Both the position numbers and the translations under genes were made by a program. Shown here in pieces: positions 36,501 to 46,900 of a DNA stretch of 64,000 nt. Source of the stretch: Tetracentron sinense (lineage: Eukaryota > Streptophyta > Magnoliopsida > Trochodendrales > Trochodendraceae); the NCBI GenBank assembly GCA_015143295.1, contig CM026573.1, positions 7,366,434 through 7,430,433 on the forward strand. The letters are read 5' to 3'. Under the pieces are notes generated by a model. It saw only the letters and a program-made list of their open reading frames with translations. It was not told the origin of the DNA and searched no databases. Every line of letters begins with the position of its first letter. The first letter of the stretch is position 1.

Positions 36501-38407
36501 AAGAGATCCGGTTGAGCAGATAATCAGAGTAACCTAAAAACTGCTTTTGCTATGTGTAGTTAAGTAGTGAAAAATTTTAATTGATCAAAATACCTTATCA
36601 TAAAGCAATTTTTGGGCTGCTTGTGCTATTTGTTGACGTTGATCCCAATGCATGCATGATTGTAGGACTTGAGAAATAGGTTACTAACCCTCCGAAAAAA
36701 AAAAAAAAAGGTTTACTTGATAGAAATACCAATAAATTTTAAACCCCGAACGGGTGAAATAGTGGTTCCCGCAAACTTACGCCTCATGAAGTGGAAGGTC
36801 TTGGGTTCGACTTCCCACTCCCCTTTGGGGCTAGTCCCACACAGATTTTCTGGGCTTACCTGGTGTGGCGGGTTGTGGACTCTCGCTGCACCCTTAGGGA
36901 TTAATCTAACCCAAAGGGTTGGGGACACCCTGAGTCTCCAAAAACAAAATAATTATCGATCAACTAAGATTACATTCTTACAAGAAAATCCTGGCTCCGC
37001 CCTAGGGGTGATAACGAGCCGAGCCGAGTAGTGGTGTGTTCAAGCTTGTTCGTTTATTAAACGAGCTTGGAAATCATGTTCAAGCTTGAGTCATTTATTA
37101 AATAAACGAGTTCGAGCTTAGAAATCATGGTATTAACTAAAATTTTAATATAAGATTATAGTTATATAAAGGATATTCTTATCATATAAAATGCAATATA
37201 TACCATTAATCTTTACTTAAATGAAATAAATATATTTTAAATATTTTAGTAGGTTAATATGTATATATAATCGAACTGAGCTTTTATTGAGCCAAGCAAG
37301 AGTGTGTTCAAGCTCATCAACTTGTTTACTAAACGAGTTCGAAAATGGTATTCAAGCTCAGCTCGTTTACTAAATAAACGAACGATACTTGAGCTTTCAA
37401 CGAGTCAAACCCGAATAGTTCACGTAAACCTACTCCGCCCCTAGTTCCAACATTATGCAACAGAAAGAAAGAGTGCAATAACGTTAACTGACTGGTTTTT
37501 ATATGCACCGTGAATGCAGGAGGGTTACGTGGTCCCGCCGGCCAAGCCCGATGTCGAGGCCGTCAGTCAGGATAAGCTGCCGAAGCCCATAGTCTTCCAC
37601 GACGGCCGGCTAGTCCAAAAACCAACTCCTCTCGTAGCATTGCTCACCATTCTCTGGATCCCTGTAGGCTTCATACTCGCCTGCATGCGAATTGCCGCCG
37701 GATCACTCCTACCCATGCCTCTCGTCTACTACGCATTTTGGGCACTCGGCGTCCGAGTCACCATTAAAGGAACGCCACCTCCTCCAGCCAAGAAATCAAT
37801 TGGCCAATCAGGAGTCCTCTTCGTCTGTTCCCACCGGACCCTCCTGGACCCAATATTCCTATCCACTGCTCTAGGCCGTCCAATTCCTGCTGTAACATAC
37901 TCTCTATCTCGTCTATCCGAGTTCATCTCACCCATCAAAACTGTCCGACTCACTCGAGACCGAGTCACTGACGCGTCCATGATAAAGAAACTCCTAGAGG
38001 ATGGTGACCTAGTCATATGTCCCGAAGGGACTACTTGCCGAGAACCATTTCTGCTTAGATTCTCGGCCTTGTTTGCAGAACTAACGGACCACCTTGTACC
38101 AGTGGCTATGGTGAATCAAATGAGTATGTTTCACGGCACGACGGCGAGAGGGTGGAAAGGGATGGACCCATTTTACTTCTTCATGAACCCAAGTCCTGCA
38201 TATGAGGTAACCTTCTCCAACAAATTGCCCATGGAGCTAACGTGTAGCGCCGGAAAGTCGAGCCACGACGTCGCGAATTACATTCAGAGGGTGATTGCTG
38301 CAACTCTCTCCTATGAATGCACTAGCTTCACTAGGAAGGATAAGTACTTGGCACTTGCCGGGAACGATGGGACTGTGCTTGCGGCTACCAAGCTCATGGG
38401 TTGCTAG
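33589..38407 (+). CDS. GPAT: Glycerol-3-phosphate acyltransferase, GPAT2/3-like, two exons, 501 aa
   Basis: Land-plant GPATs of this class make lysophosphatidate or monoacylglycerol from glycerol-3-phosphate and acyl-CoA at the ER for cutin, suberin or storage lipid. Exons are 33589-34206 (206 codons) and 37520-38407 (295 codons), phase 0, GT-AG intron of 3.3 kb. The N-terminal HAD-like domain keeps ADMDGTLL (residues 26-33) and GDRTTD (193-198), the phosphatase motifs that are intact in GPAT4/6/8 and degenerate in GPAT1/5/7. The acyltransferase domain has HRTLLD (H311-D316), [17 protein letters not shown] and [20 protein letters not shown] (PEG at 374-376). Hydrophobic spans lie near residues 44-85 and 243-275. 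The C-terminal LMGC and overall text fit the proteins named GPAT3; clade placement is from memory. The intron is packed with foldback elements. Confidence 0.93.
34459..35562. mobile_element. Compound foldback element in the GPAT intron (1.1 kb)
   Basis: The outer ends mirror each other: GGATTAATTTCATATCAGAA at the left and GGGTTAATTCCATATCAGAA on the other strand at the right, continuing into AATGACAAATAA. Inside sit at least two further inverted-repeat layers: one bounded by CATTGACTAATG (34539 and 35376) and one with CACCACGTGTC / GACACGTGG and TTAACNGTGGTT arms like the element at 38553. Flanks GATAAAAAA and AAAAAAAAA are a possible imperfect 9-bp duplication. Confidence 0.72.
36080..36240. 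mobile_element. Mutator-type MITE, copy 3 (161 bp hairpin)
   Basis: Ends GGCTAAAGCTTCTGAGACC and GGACTTTGCTACTAAGACC; same hairpin as the copies at 2602 and 22415. It is flanked by nine A on each side (36071-36079 and 36241-36249), formally a perfect 9-bp duplication though in simple sequence. It lies in the GPAT intron. Confidence 0.87.
36745..36945 (+). mobile_element. tRNA-derived SINE in the GPAT intron
   Basis: An A-box-like TAGTGGTTCCCG near 36759 and a B box GGGTTCGACTTCC near 36811 stand at pol III spacing, followed by a body of about 120 bases. The plant SINE pattern TAGTGGTTCC...GGTTCGA fits. The 3' end in CCAAAAACAAAATAA is A-rich. Limits are approximate and no target duplication was found. 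Confidence 0.65.
36999..37444. repeat. hAT-like non-autonomous element with CGAGC/GCTCG motif clusters
   Basis: Ends CTAGGGGTGATAACGAGCCG and, on the other strand, CTAGGGGCGGAGTAGGTTTA, with clusters of TTTATTAAACGAGC-like words next to each end. This is a common plant hAT-type layout. No clean 8-bp duplication was seen. Lies about 75 bases before GPAT exon 2. Confidence 0.5.
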
Positions 38408-38552
38408 AAATTCTTAGTTTTGTGTCTCTTTTGTATCAAGGATGGTGTGTCTTCTTCTAGTTTCATAATCAAATGGTTGTGACTCGCTTTCTGTTGAATT
38501 TTATCTTTTCTTTTACTTTTTGTTTCATGTAAAAGTGGGGTAGAAAATTAAT

Positions 38553-38944
38553 GGTGCCAAATCATCTCCAGTGATAACCGGATGTAGCACATCCGGTTAT
38601 CACCCTTAGAGGTCGCCACGTGTCTCCTTTGACACCCCTTAACCGTGGGTAAGGTTCACCCACCCCTAGGGTTCACCCACCTATTTTTGGTTTTTTTAAA
38701 AAAATATTAATTCTATTTTTAAAATTAAAAAACTGTTTTTAAAGTTTTTTTAATATTAAAAGCAATTTTTTAATTTTAAAAATAGAATTAATATTTAAAA
38801 AAAAAACCAAAAATAGGTGGGTGAACCCTAGGGGTGTGTGAACCTTACCCACAGTTAAGGGGTGTCAAAGGAGACACGTGGCAACCTCTAGGGGTGATAA
38901 CCGGATGTGCCACATCCGGTTATCACTGGAGAGGATTTGCACCC
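38553..38944. mobile_element. Foldback MITE with 9-bp target duplication (392 bp)
   Basis: Both arms, about 160 bases each, are close to perfect complements: GGTGCCAAATCATCTCCAGT and GGGTGCAAATCCTCTCCAGT, then GATAACCGGATGT, CCACGTGTCTCCTTTGACAC and GGTTCACCCACC, meeting in an A/T-rich loop. The duplication AAAATTAAT is perfect (38545-38553 region left copy at 38544-38552, right copy at 38945-38953). Each arm tip holds its own small hairpin (GATAACCGGATGT...ACATCCGGTTATC). Mutator-type by duplication length. Confidence 0.88.
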
Positions 38945-39181
38945 AAAATTAATAGACCTGCACCATAATATTTCAAATTCTGTAATTGATTTTGGAGTAC
39001 TTTAACTATGAACCGGATAATCGGTTTAAGATTTCAGTGGAGCAACCCAATATTGACTTGGAATTTTCTAAGGTTAGGACTCCGGTTATGTCCTACCGTT
39101 AACACGTCTCTTTTAATACATCTTATTAAAATTTACTAATTTTTAGGGTTCAACCATTGATTTTTTAAACAGTTTAAATAC

Positions 39182-39350
39182 AAAGAGGAGCTCTACTTTA
39201 TGTTGAGTGGAGCTCTACTTTTTACAATGTGAGGGTGGCCATGTTGCAATTATGTGTGTTGGCAGATTGCCCCGCTCTCTCAGTAATTACAACCGTGATA
39301 TTACCCTTGTGTAAATAGTAGAGCTCCGCTCAAACACCGTGACGCAGAGC
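39182..39350. repeat. Small inverted repeat with GGAGCTCTACT arms
   Basis: AGGAGCTCTACTTTATG and GTGGAGCTCTAC on the left mirror AGTAGAGCTCCGCTC and GCAGAGCTCTGAC on the right, flanking a TGTTGCAATTATG-containing loop. A related AGCTCCGC...GCAGAGCTCCCC pair is at 34347-34372. MITE-like; boundaries uncertain. Confidence 0.5.
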
Positions 39351-39747
39351 TCTGACTCAAAATTAATCCTTTTTTTTAATGTTAAAGTTGAACCTGTTTT
39401 CTTTTCTTTTTATGCATGGTTTTACATCTCAAAATGTTTTGACATTGTCTTGAGGACGCTCGGGCGTCCACAAAACATGGGACGCTTGTGTTTTAAAGAG
39501 GAGAGATGTCAGTTGGGGAGAAGTCAAAATCACGGGTAGAAAATGAATTGTCTTCTCTGCCAAATTATCACCAGGTGCCCTGAGCTAATTTTTTCCCTCG
39601 GATAACATGGGAAGAAAGAAATAACATGCATGAACGGAGTTCTTTGTCAGCAAGGTTATGCCTATCCTAAGGATAGATATATATGCGCGTCTCACTTGGT
39701 GAATTGGTCCATATTTATTGCCCTTGTAGGCATCTATACCACGAAAA

Positions 39748-39913
39748 GGAATGCTACCCTCACTTTCGGTCGAACCTTACTCTCGGCCTCCACCAATTAC
39801 CTTATCATTTTTACTTTTTTTTTTTCTGAGAGAGTGCTTAAAAGTTGCACAAATAATGGACATGTAGTTGATGGAGTTGAGAGTAGGATAACTGAAAGTA
39901 AGGTTAGCACTCC
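39748..39913. mobile_element. Short MITE, GTGCTAGC/CTACTCTCA family, copy 2
   Basis: Ends GGAATGCTACCCTCACTTTC and, on the other strand, GGAGTGCTAACCTTACTTTC. Interior CTTACTCTCGGCCTCCACCA pairs with the complement of TGATGGAGTTGAGAGTAGG. No clean duplication. Confidence 0.65.
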
Positions 39914-40004
39914 ACTTACAAAAAGAAAATGACATAGAAACTATTTTCAAGACAAAGAATGACATAGAAGCCACTTTTCAAGACAAAAAAATACCATAAT
40001 CCGT

Positions 40005-40298
40005 TTGGGCAAATCCGGTTATCACCCCTAGAGGTCACCACGTGTCTCCTTTGATTCACCCACCCATCCTTGTTTTTAAAAATAAAATATTATTATTTTT
40101 AAATTAAAAAATTGTTTTTAATATTAAAAAAACTCTAAAAACAATTTTTTAATTTTAAAAAAAGAATTAATATTTAAAAAAAAAAAAACCAAGGATGGGT
40201 GGGTGAATCCTAAGAGTGGGTGAATCTTACCCACTGTTAAGGAGTGTCAAAGGAGACACGTGGCGAACTCTAGGGGTGATAACCGGATTTGACTCCCA
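40005..40298. mobile_element. Foldback MITE related to 38553
   Basis: Arms CAAATCCGGTTATCACCCCT, CCACGTGTCTCCTTTGA and CACCCACCCATCCTTG face their complements, separated by an A/T loop. It belongs with the 38553 element by arm sequence. The left arm lacks part of the AAGGTTCACCC block. No clean target duplication. Confidence 0.72.
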
Positions 40299-40303
40299 AA
40301 TGT

Positions 40304-40483
40304 CTCCTATAAAAACTAGCATCTGTCAGAGAGAATCCGAGTATAAGTTGGACCGTTGGATTTTCAATCTAATAATGTCAAACATTAAATGGGCTCCTAT
40401 AAAAACTAGCATCTGTCATAGAGAATCCGAGTCTAAGTTGGACCGTTGGATTTTCAATCTAATAGTGTCAAACATTAAATGGG
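40304..40483. repeat. 90-bp tandem duplication of a foldback arm
   Basis: Two units, 40304-40393 and 40394-40483, differ at about four positions (CTCCTATAAAAACTAGCATC ... AAGTTGGACCGTTGGATTTT). The sequence just after, near 40512-40545, holds the inverse complement of TTGGACCGTTGGATT, so the array looks like one arm of a hairpin element that was duplicated. Confidence 0.85.
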
Positions 40484-41075
40484 CCATTATTTAAAACATG
40501 TGCAGATATGACCCTATTGGATGCTCAATCCAATGGTCCAACTCTCAATGATAGGTACTATGGAAAGTTTTTAATCACTCTTCTTTCATTAAAATAAAAT
40601 ACATTTATTTCATTGAAGAATTGACAACCGTAAACTATCGTTCCATAAAAGTCAATCACACCTAATCGGCAAGGTAACCCCATGGGCCAGGGATTGGATT
40701 TGGTCTTGCTCTGGCGAGACTAAAACCGTCTATCTTATTTTTGCTTCCGCCATATGATGATAAAAAGGAGAGAAGACATCAATTGGGGAGAAGTCAAAAA
40801 AACAGGGGAAAATGAAATGACTTCTTCCCTTTTTTAATCGCTGCATGCCGGTTTGTGTACCTAATAAAGATGAGGAGGAAACTCAATGGCGCCTATTTAC
40901 ACAGCCAGTTCCCTAGCGGGTCTGGTTTGTCTCTCTTCTATCAATGCGATCGGTGGCCTTACCTTTCACAAACATAACTGAATGGGGACCCCTTTTTTAT
41001 TTCATAGCAAGAAACAACATCCAATTAGTGTCTTTTTTCTTTGGATAACCATATTTGGTGAGTCAAATGATTAAA

Positions 41076-41480
41076 AAGTGCTAAAAACTCTCTCCAACAA
41101 TCTCACCAAAACTCAGCAAAATAAATATTTGGGTTTGGTAAGTGTATAGTACTCACCAAGTTTGGTGAGTTATTGTACACTTACTAAAGCAAAAATTTAT
41201 CTTTCCCTCCTTTCTGTAGGCCCACACAAATAATAAATAAAGGTTTCTCTCTTCCTTCTTTTATTGTGGTCTCACACAAATAATAAAATAATGTTTCTCT
41301 CTCCCTTCCTTTTTCGTTTTTCCACACAAAAAAAAAATATATTATTTCTTTCTCCTTTTTTTTTGTTAAAATGGTGAGACTGTTAGGAGTGTTTTAAAAA
41401 AGTGACTCACCAAAATAACTTTTTGTGAGTTTTGGTTATTTTGGTAAGTAAAATTTGGTGAGACGATTAGAAATGCTCTT
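41076..41480. mobile_element. MITE with AGCATCTCCAAC-type ends
   Basis: Left CTCTCTCCAACAATCTCACC and right (other strand) GAGCATTTCTAATCGTCTCA share the outline of a widespread plant MITE class; TTTGGTGAGT words recur inside in both directions. Exact ends and target duplication are not clear. Confidence 0.55.
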
Positions 41481-42889
41481 ATACCATTTTTGTAAAGCTA
41501 GAAATAGTTTTTATTTAAATCATGTCTTTGAACTTTTGTAAAAAAATGTATCGTCCCTAAATTTTTTTTAAAAAAATATTGTCTTATTTAATAGGCATGA
41601 CGATGAGGCAAGTGACAACAAAATTTAAATTAATTACTAGGCATAACTATAGATAAGGGCCGGTTAACTACCCCCACAGACAATGAGAAACCATACTCGT
41701 AGATTATTTACCAAACGTAAGAACAAAATAGCCCACGAAACTTTGGGATAGGTCAATGTGTTTATTGCAACTAGAAAGAGGAATAGGTAGGCAACATCCT
41801 CAGGACTCAAAATCTGTGTCTCGCAACTGTCTTACTGGACATTGCCCTGGCAATCCTATGCCTCTCCTCCCGGCTATGCAAGTCCAAGCAAGTAATGGAA
41901 CAAACTTCTTCCTCTACGTAGATGAAGCGGTGGACATATTGAAAAATTGAATAGCATGAGTTGACCAAGCATTTTTGAAGCCACGTCGTGATTAATGGCA
42001 GAGGCTTTGGGTCTAAGGCTAGGAGTTCAGTTGGCTATCTCCTCAGAACTCAGCCCAATCTGGATGTCTGATGTTCTCATGGTAATCAGTGCTATTGTTG
42101 GTGATCTAACATTTTGTCTCACGTTAGGGATCTCCTATCACTTACACCTAAATTCTCAACTTATATAAACTATGTTCCTAGACTATGTAATCGTCCAACT
42201 TATGTAATAGCTCCTAAGTCTTGTAGATCTGGTTTGTAGCAACGGGGAGGTGTTTGCATCACAGCAAAGTTTGGAAAAATTTATACTTCGCTTTTGGGTA
42301 GCATACTTACCATTGTAATGTGAAAAAATAAAAGGAAAATGCTTCTTCGCTTTTGGTCCACGCCCTACTTTTTAAAACTCGTTAATTGTGGTTAAGATTT
42401 TCTCACCTTAGTGTAAGCAAATCAAACCTTGATTTTTTTTAATATATTTAATTTAATTAAGCTTAATCAGGGTTAAAGGGATATTAAAAGGGACATGGCG
42501 GGGTTCGCTACTCATTGCTCGAAGGTAATAATTATGGAAAATACTTAATGGATCTTGGTTTTCTATTATGTAAGGAGATGGCCCGGCCTCATTGGTCCAC
42601 GCCCCCAGTTTTAAACAAACACCAATTGTGGTTAAGATTCACTCACCATTATGGTTAAGCAATCCAACCATGGTTTTTTGAAGAGGAAAAAAAACAAAAT
42701 CTTAGGGGCCGTTTGGATACACTTCCGTTTTTCAATTTTTATTTTTTGTTTTGAAAAATTGGAGACGACTTTTTAGTTTTAATTTTTTTAAGGAGGAAAT
42801 ACGTTTGGTATTACTAACTGGTACTTATTTTTTAAAAAAAACAAAAAAACGTGTTTGGTAAATATGATTAAAAAATTTCAATTCATGGT

Positions 42890-43245
42890 AGTGGTAGTGG
42901 TAAGTGGTGGCAGTGGGTGTAGTGTGGTGGTGGTGGTGGTGGTGATGGTGGTGTGGTGGTGGGTGATGGGTTGTGGTGGGTGGTGAGTAGTGGTGGAGGT
43001 GGTGGTGGGTGGTGAGTAGTGGTGGTGGTGGTGGTGGGTGATGGGTTGTGGTGGGTGGTGAGTAGTGGTGGAGGTGGTGGTGGGTGGTGAGTAGTGGTGG
43101 GTGATGGGTGGTGAGTGTAGTGGCGGTGGAGGTGGTGGTGAGTGATGAGGGGTGATGGTGGTGGTGGTAGTATTGTGGTGGGTGGTGGGTGGTGGTGTGG
43201 TGGTTGTTGTGGGTGGTGGTGGTGATGGATGGTGATGGTGGGTAC
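42890..43245. repeat. Long GGT-rich microsatellite-like tract
   Basis: About 350 bases composed almost only of GGT, GGTG, GGGT and GAGTAGTGG blocks, with a higher-order unit GGTGGGTGGTGAGTAGTGG repeated several times. Strong strand asymmetry (almost no C) favours R-loops, triplex or G-quadruplex forms. Open Pro/Thr/His-rich frames on the minus strand are by-products. Confidence 0.95.
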
Positions 43246-43380
43246 GTATTCCATTTTTGTTTTTTGTTTTCAAAAATAGAAGTAATTGAAAATTTTTATT
43301 ATTTTGATTTTCAAAAATTTTGTTACTAATTTTAAAAATTAGAAAGGGTAAACATATTTACCAAACATGTTTTTGTATAA

Positions 43381-43520
43381 TGAGTGCTAGCTCTACTCTC
43401 AATCAACCCATACTTTCACCCATCACCAATCACTTATCCATTTTGCGGTGATTAAAACACTTTTTGGTACAAAAAGAGAATGAAAGTATGAGTTGACTAA
43501 AAGTAAGGTAGCATTCCAAT
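43381..43520. mobile_element. Short MITE, GTGCTAGC/CTACTCTCA family, copy 3
   Basis: Ends TGAGTGCTAGCTCTACTCTC and, on the other strand, ATTGGAATGCTACCTTACTT; an 8-bp duplication with one mismatch flanks it (TTGTATAA at 43373-43380, CTGTATAA at 43521-43528, offset by one shared base). That makes the family hAT-type. It is nested in the element at 42712. Confidence 0.7.
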
Positions 43521-43988
43521 CTGTATAAAAATTTTCAAATTTTTGTTTTTAAAAACATAAAACAGAAATCGCAAGTGCAATCACGGGCCTTAACTTTAAT
43601 TTTTCTAAACTTCAATAAGGTTAAATGGATAAAAGGAACACGGTAAGATAAGTAGCGGAGCCATGGATCCGGTAATCACTGCTCAATAATTAGCTTTGTG
43701 ACTTTTTTGACGTTATGAATTCACGAAATCTAGGGGCGTATACGACCACGAATCAGTAAAAAGTAAAAAGGAAGATGGAAGGACAAAAGAGTCTAAAAAG
43801 AAGAGTCAGAACTCAGAAGTCAAAAAAGAGAACAGCTCCACATATCAAATTCAATGGCCGCGCTTTAATAAGTCTTAAATGAGGAAGACGAAGATGAAGA
43901 CCTGCTCTGCTCTCTTCAATTTATGATACCCCCTTCTCCTCTTTCTTCTTCTATCCACACGAGAGATTCTTCTCTGAATCCCATTTCC

Positions 43989-46900
43989 ATGGATTTTCGA
44001 GCTTTTCTCTCTCTCTCTCTCTCTCTCTTCTTCCTCCTCTCTTTCCCAGATTTCTCCCATTCCTCTTTGCAGTTTCCTGGTTGGTTAGGAGAAACGAAAA
44101 CGTATTTATCTATTTCTCTCTCTCTCTCTTTCAGACAGCCCCATTAAAGAACATAGATTGTATCACCTTTTTTTTTTCTTTCTTTTTTCAGAGACGGATC
44201 GTTGCTTAGATTGAAGAGAGGTGGTTCTTCTTCTGGTTTTGATCCCACTCGAGTCACTCAACTCTCTTGGCATCCCAGGTTTCTCTCTCTTTCTCTTAAC
44301 CAGTCTGAATTGATTTTCTGGTTATTGATTTTCTTTATTTTGGGGATGTTTGGAGCTCTACAGGGCTTTCATCTATAAGGGATTTCTGTCAGAAGAGGAG
44401 TGTGATCACCTCATTACTCTGGTGGGATGATTTTTTTTCCTTTTTCTTTCTACCCCATCTTTTGTTATATGTTATAGTGATTGAGGAGTTCATGAATACC
44501 TGTAACGCGAAATTCGTTTTTGGTTTTTTCAATTTGGGGTATAGGCGAGAGATAAGCTGGAGAAATCGATGGTTGCAGATAATGATTCAGGTAAGAGTAT
44601 AATGAGCGAAGTTAGAACGAGCTCTGGCATGTTCCTCAATAAGGGGCAGGTGAGTTAGTTTCCCACTCTCTGTCTTCAACTCTGCTTCAATGTCCTTCAA
44701 TTCTGCTTCAATGTTCTTCAATTCACCACAATTTAGTTCGTCTTGCTTATTTGGAATCGTAGTTATATTACGAAAATATTGAAAATCGATATAAAATGTC
44801 AATGTATAAACCACTTATATTATGTCAAAGATTATGACAGATTTTGTGCTTTTGAAGATCCCAAGTCTTTGAGAATTTGGTATGAACCCCAGTTTTTTTA
44901 AGATTGCAGAATTTTTATTCAGTGATCATCACTGATGTACCAATTGGGATAATCCTAGTGCAGTGACTAATGTGTTGAAATAAAGACAGTAAATCAAAGC
45001 AATCACACGCAAAAATAAAAAGGAAAAAATTGCAAATTTTTTACTTGGTTCACCCAGTGTCGGTTACATCCACAGAGACGATCGTCACTAATCACAAGCA
45101 AAGGTTACAAGTATTTTTTTTTTTTAATCTCCCTCTCTGTATCTCACCTTGTTTTTTCCCTCATCATAATAACTCTAGGAAGAAATAACAATATATATTA
45201 TTGCCTAATACAAGTAATGCTCCAGTACAAAGTATTTCCCCAATAATGCCCCAAAAGATCCGGTCACGGGCCGGTTGGATCTCATACCGGGATCTAACTC
45301 AAACTGAATACAGGACACCTCTGCACAACATAATGATCCCAATTGTAGAGAACTAGAGATTGATAAACAGTGGTGTTTGAGGAAGAGAATTCTGAGAACA
45401 AGGTCTCGTTATTCACTTCGTTAATCTGGTGCAGATCATGTAGTCATCACACTTTAAGTACTCAGCCTCTTGGATTTGCTACAAGAGTTAGTAAATGGAG
45501 AAAAAGTGTTCCCCTTAGTAGGCCCCGGAAAATCAGGGATCAAGAAATATCTTGTTTACTGTTTATTGTTAAAAGTTCACGTAATGAGGTAAACCATTAT
45601 CCTTTTATTGCATCTGCAGACATAAGTATGCAATGATAAGTTGCATAGATTCTTCTTATGAAGTTCCCTGAATTCTTCACAAACATCCAATGAAATTCCA
45701 TTTGGTCTGGGGCCTTGTCCCTTTGGAAGCTGAAGATAGCATGACTTGTTCCTTGGACAATGGTACTGCGAGGCCAGACTTCATTTCCTTACCCAATAGC
45801 TCACTGTTGTTTAAAGAAATAAAATTGAAGATTCCAACAAGTCCTTACTCCTTAACCAACTCGAACTTCAAAATCATCATGTATGACATCCGTAAGAACT
45901 TCTTCCTCCGGTCGATGTCTGGTAAGAAAGGCCATCTTACAATCTTTAACTGCTAGCGAAGTTGCCTTTATTTTTCGTCAAGAATAAGTTTCTGCCTACT
46001 CAATATCCACAGATTTCTATTGCCATGAGTATTTGATATAAAAATTAAGATCTCTCTCTGCAGTGAACAGAGGGATTCCTCTTGAATGCCCTAAGAGCTA
46101 AATTGCAACAAATTTGACATTTTGCAGCTTGAGGTTGTGTTTACCTATGCATTTCATTTTCAATATTAAAGCCCTGATCATGTGCCTGCTTCCGTTTTGT
46201 GTTTGAAGTTGCAACTAATTTGGACTAACATATTTATTTCTCAACTGTGAGTCAGGAGGTTCGCTCCCAATTCCTTACTTACATGCTAGAACTATAAGAT
46301 GAAGGTTTATAAGGTCATATAGTCACTGAGATGATGTTCATTTTCTATCCATGATCCATCCCTACTAAGAATAAAGATTTTTTTTTTAATATAGTTGAAT
46401 TGTTTTTGACTCACTAAGTCAATCATTGAGGCATTTGTAATGTTTTACTGATGTGAGACTCTTATAGGAAGTCAAAGGACTTGTAAGTTGAAATAAAATT
46501 TTCATTCACAGACTTGAGTTAAGCCCAGTATTTTTTTTATATAGGTAAGTTAAGCCCAGCTCATGACAATCCCATCTGCTATCAGAGATATCGGATTTAT
46601 TTTTCCCAGGGATGATTATTAGTCATAGGTGGTGTTTTCTTGTGAAATATATTAGTATCTCAAAGGTAGTCAATTATTAGTAGAACTATTTGCCAGCAGG
46701 AAATTGGATCAAATGATTCTGTTTTGTACAATCTGGTTAATGGAAGAAGAGCAGGGAAGCAATGTTTCTTTTCCCTTTTCAGAATATCAAAAGAAGAAAT
46801 TGAGGTCAATGAAGTCTAATTAAATGATTTAAAATAGGTCATGGCGATTAGGATTTATCCCAAGGGCTATGTGAACTGCTCATACGTGCCAGTAAAGAGT

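Larger units (their letters stand above)
42712..43590. mobile_element. hAT-like element with GGGGCCGTTTGGAT end, enlarged by a GGT-rich tract
   Basis: Left end GGGGCCGTTTGGATACACTT and right end (other strand) AAGGCCCGTGATTGCACTTG are related, and the interior next to each end is T-rich/A-rich with GTTTTTGTTTTCAAAAA-like text in opposite sense. The centre is the GGT-rich tract (42890-43245) and a second MITE sits at 43381. No clean 8-bp duplication. Confidence 0.55.

Noticed and set aside
42878-43273. Pro/Thr/His-rich minus-strand frames of 123-131 codons
   Set aside because: Pure by-products of the GGT-rich tract; no start context, domain or normal composition.
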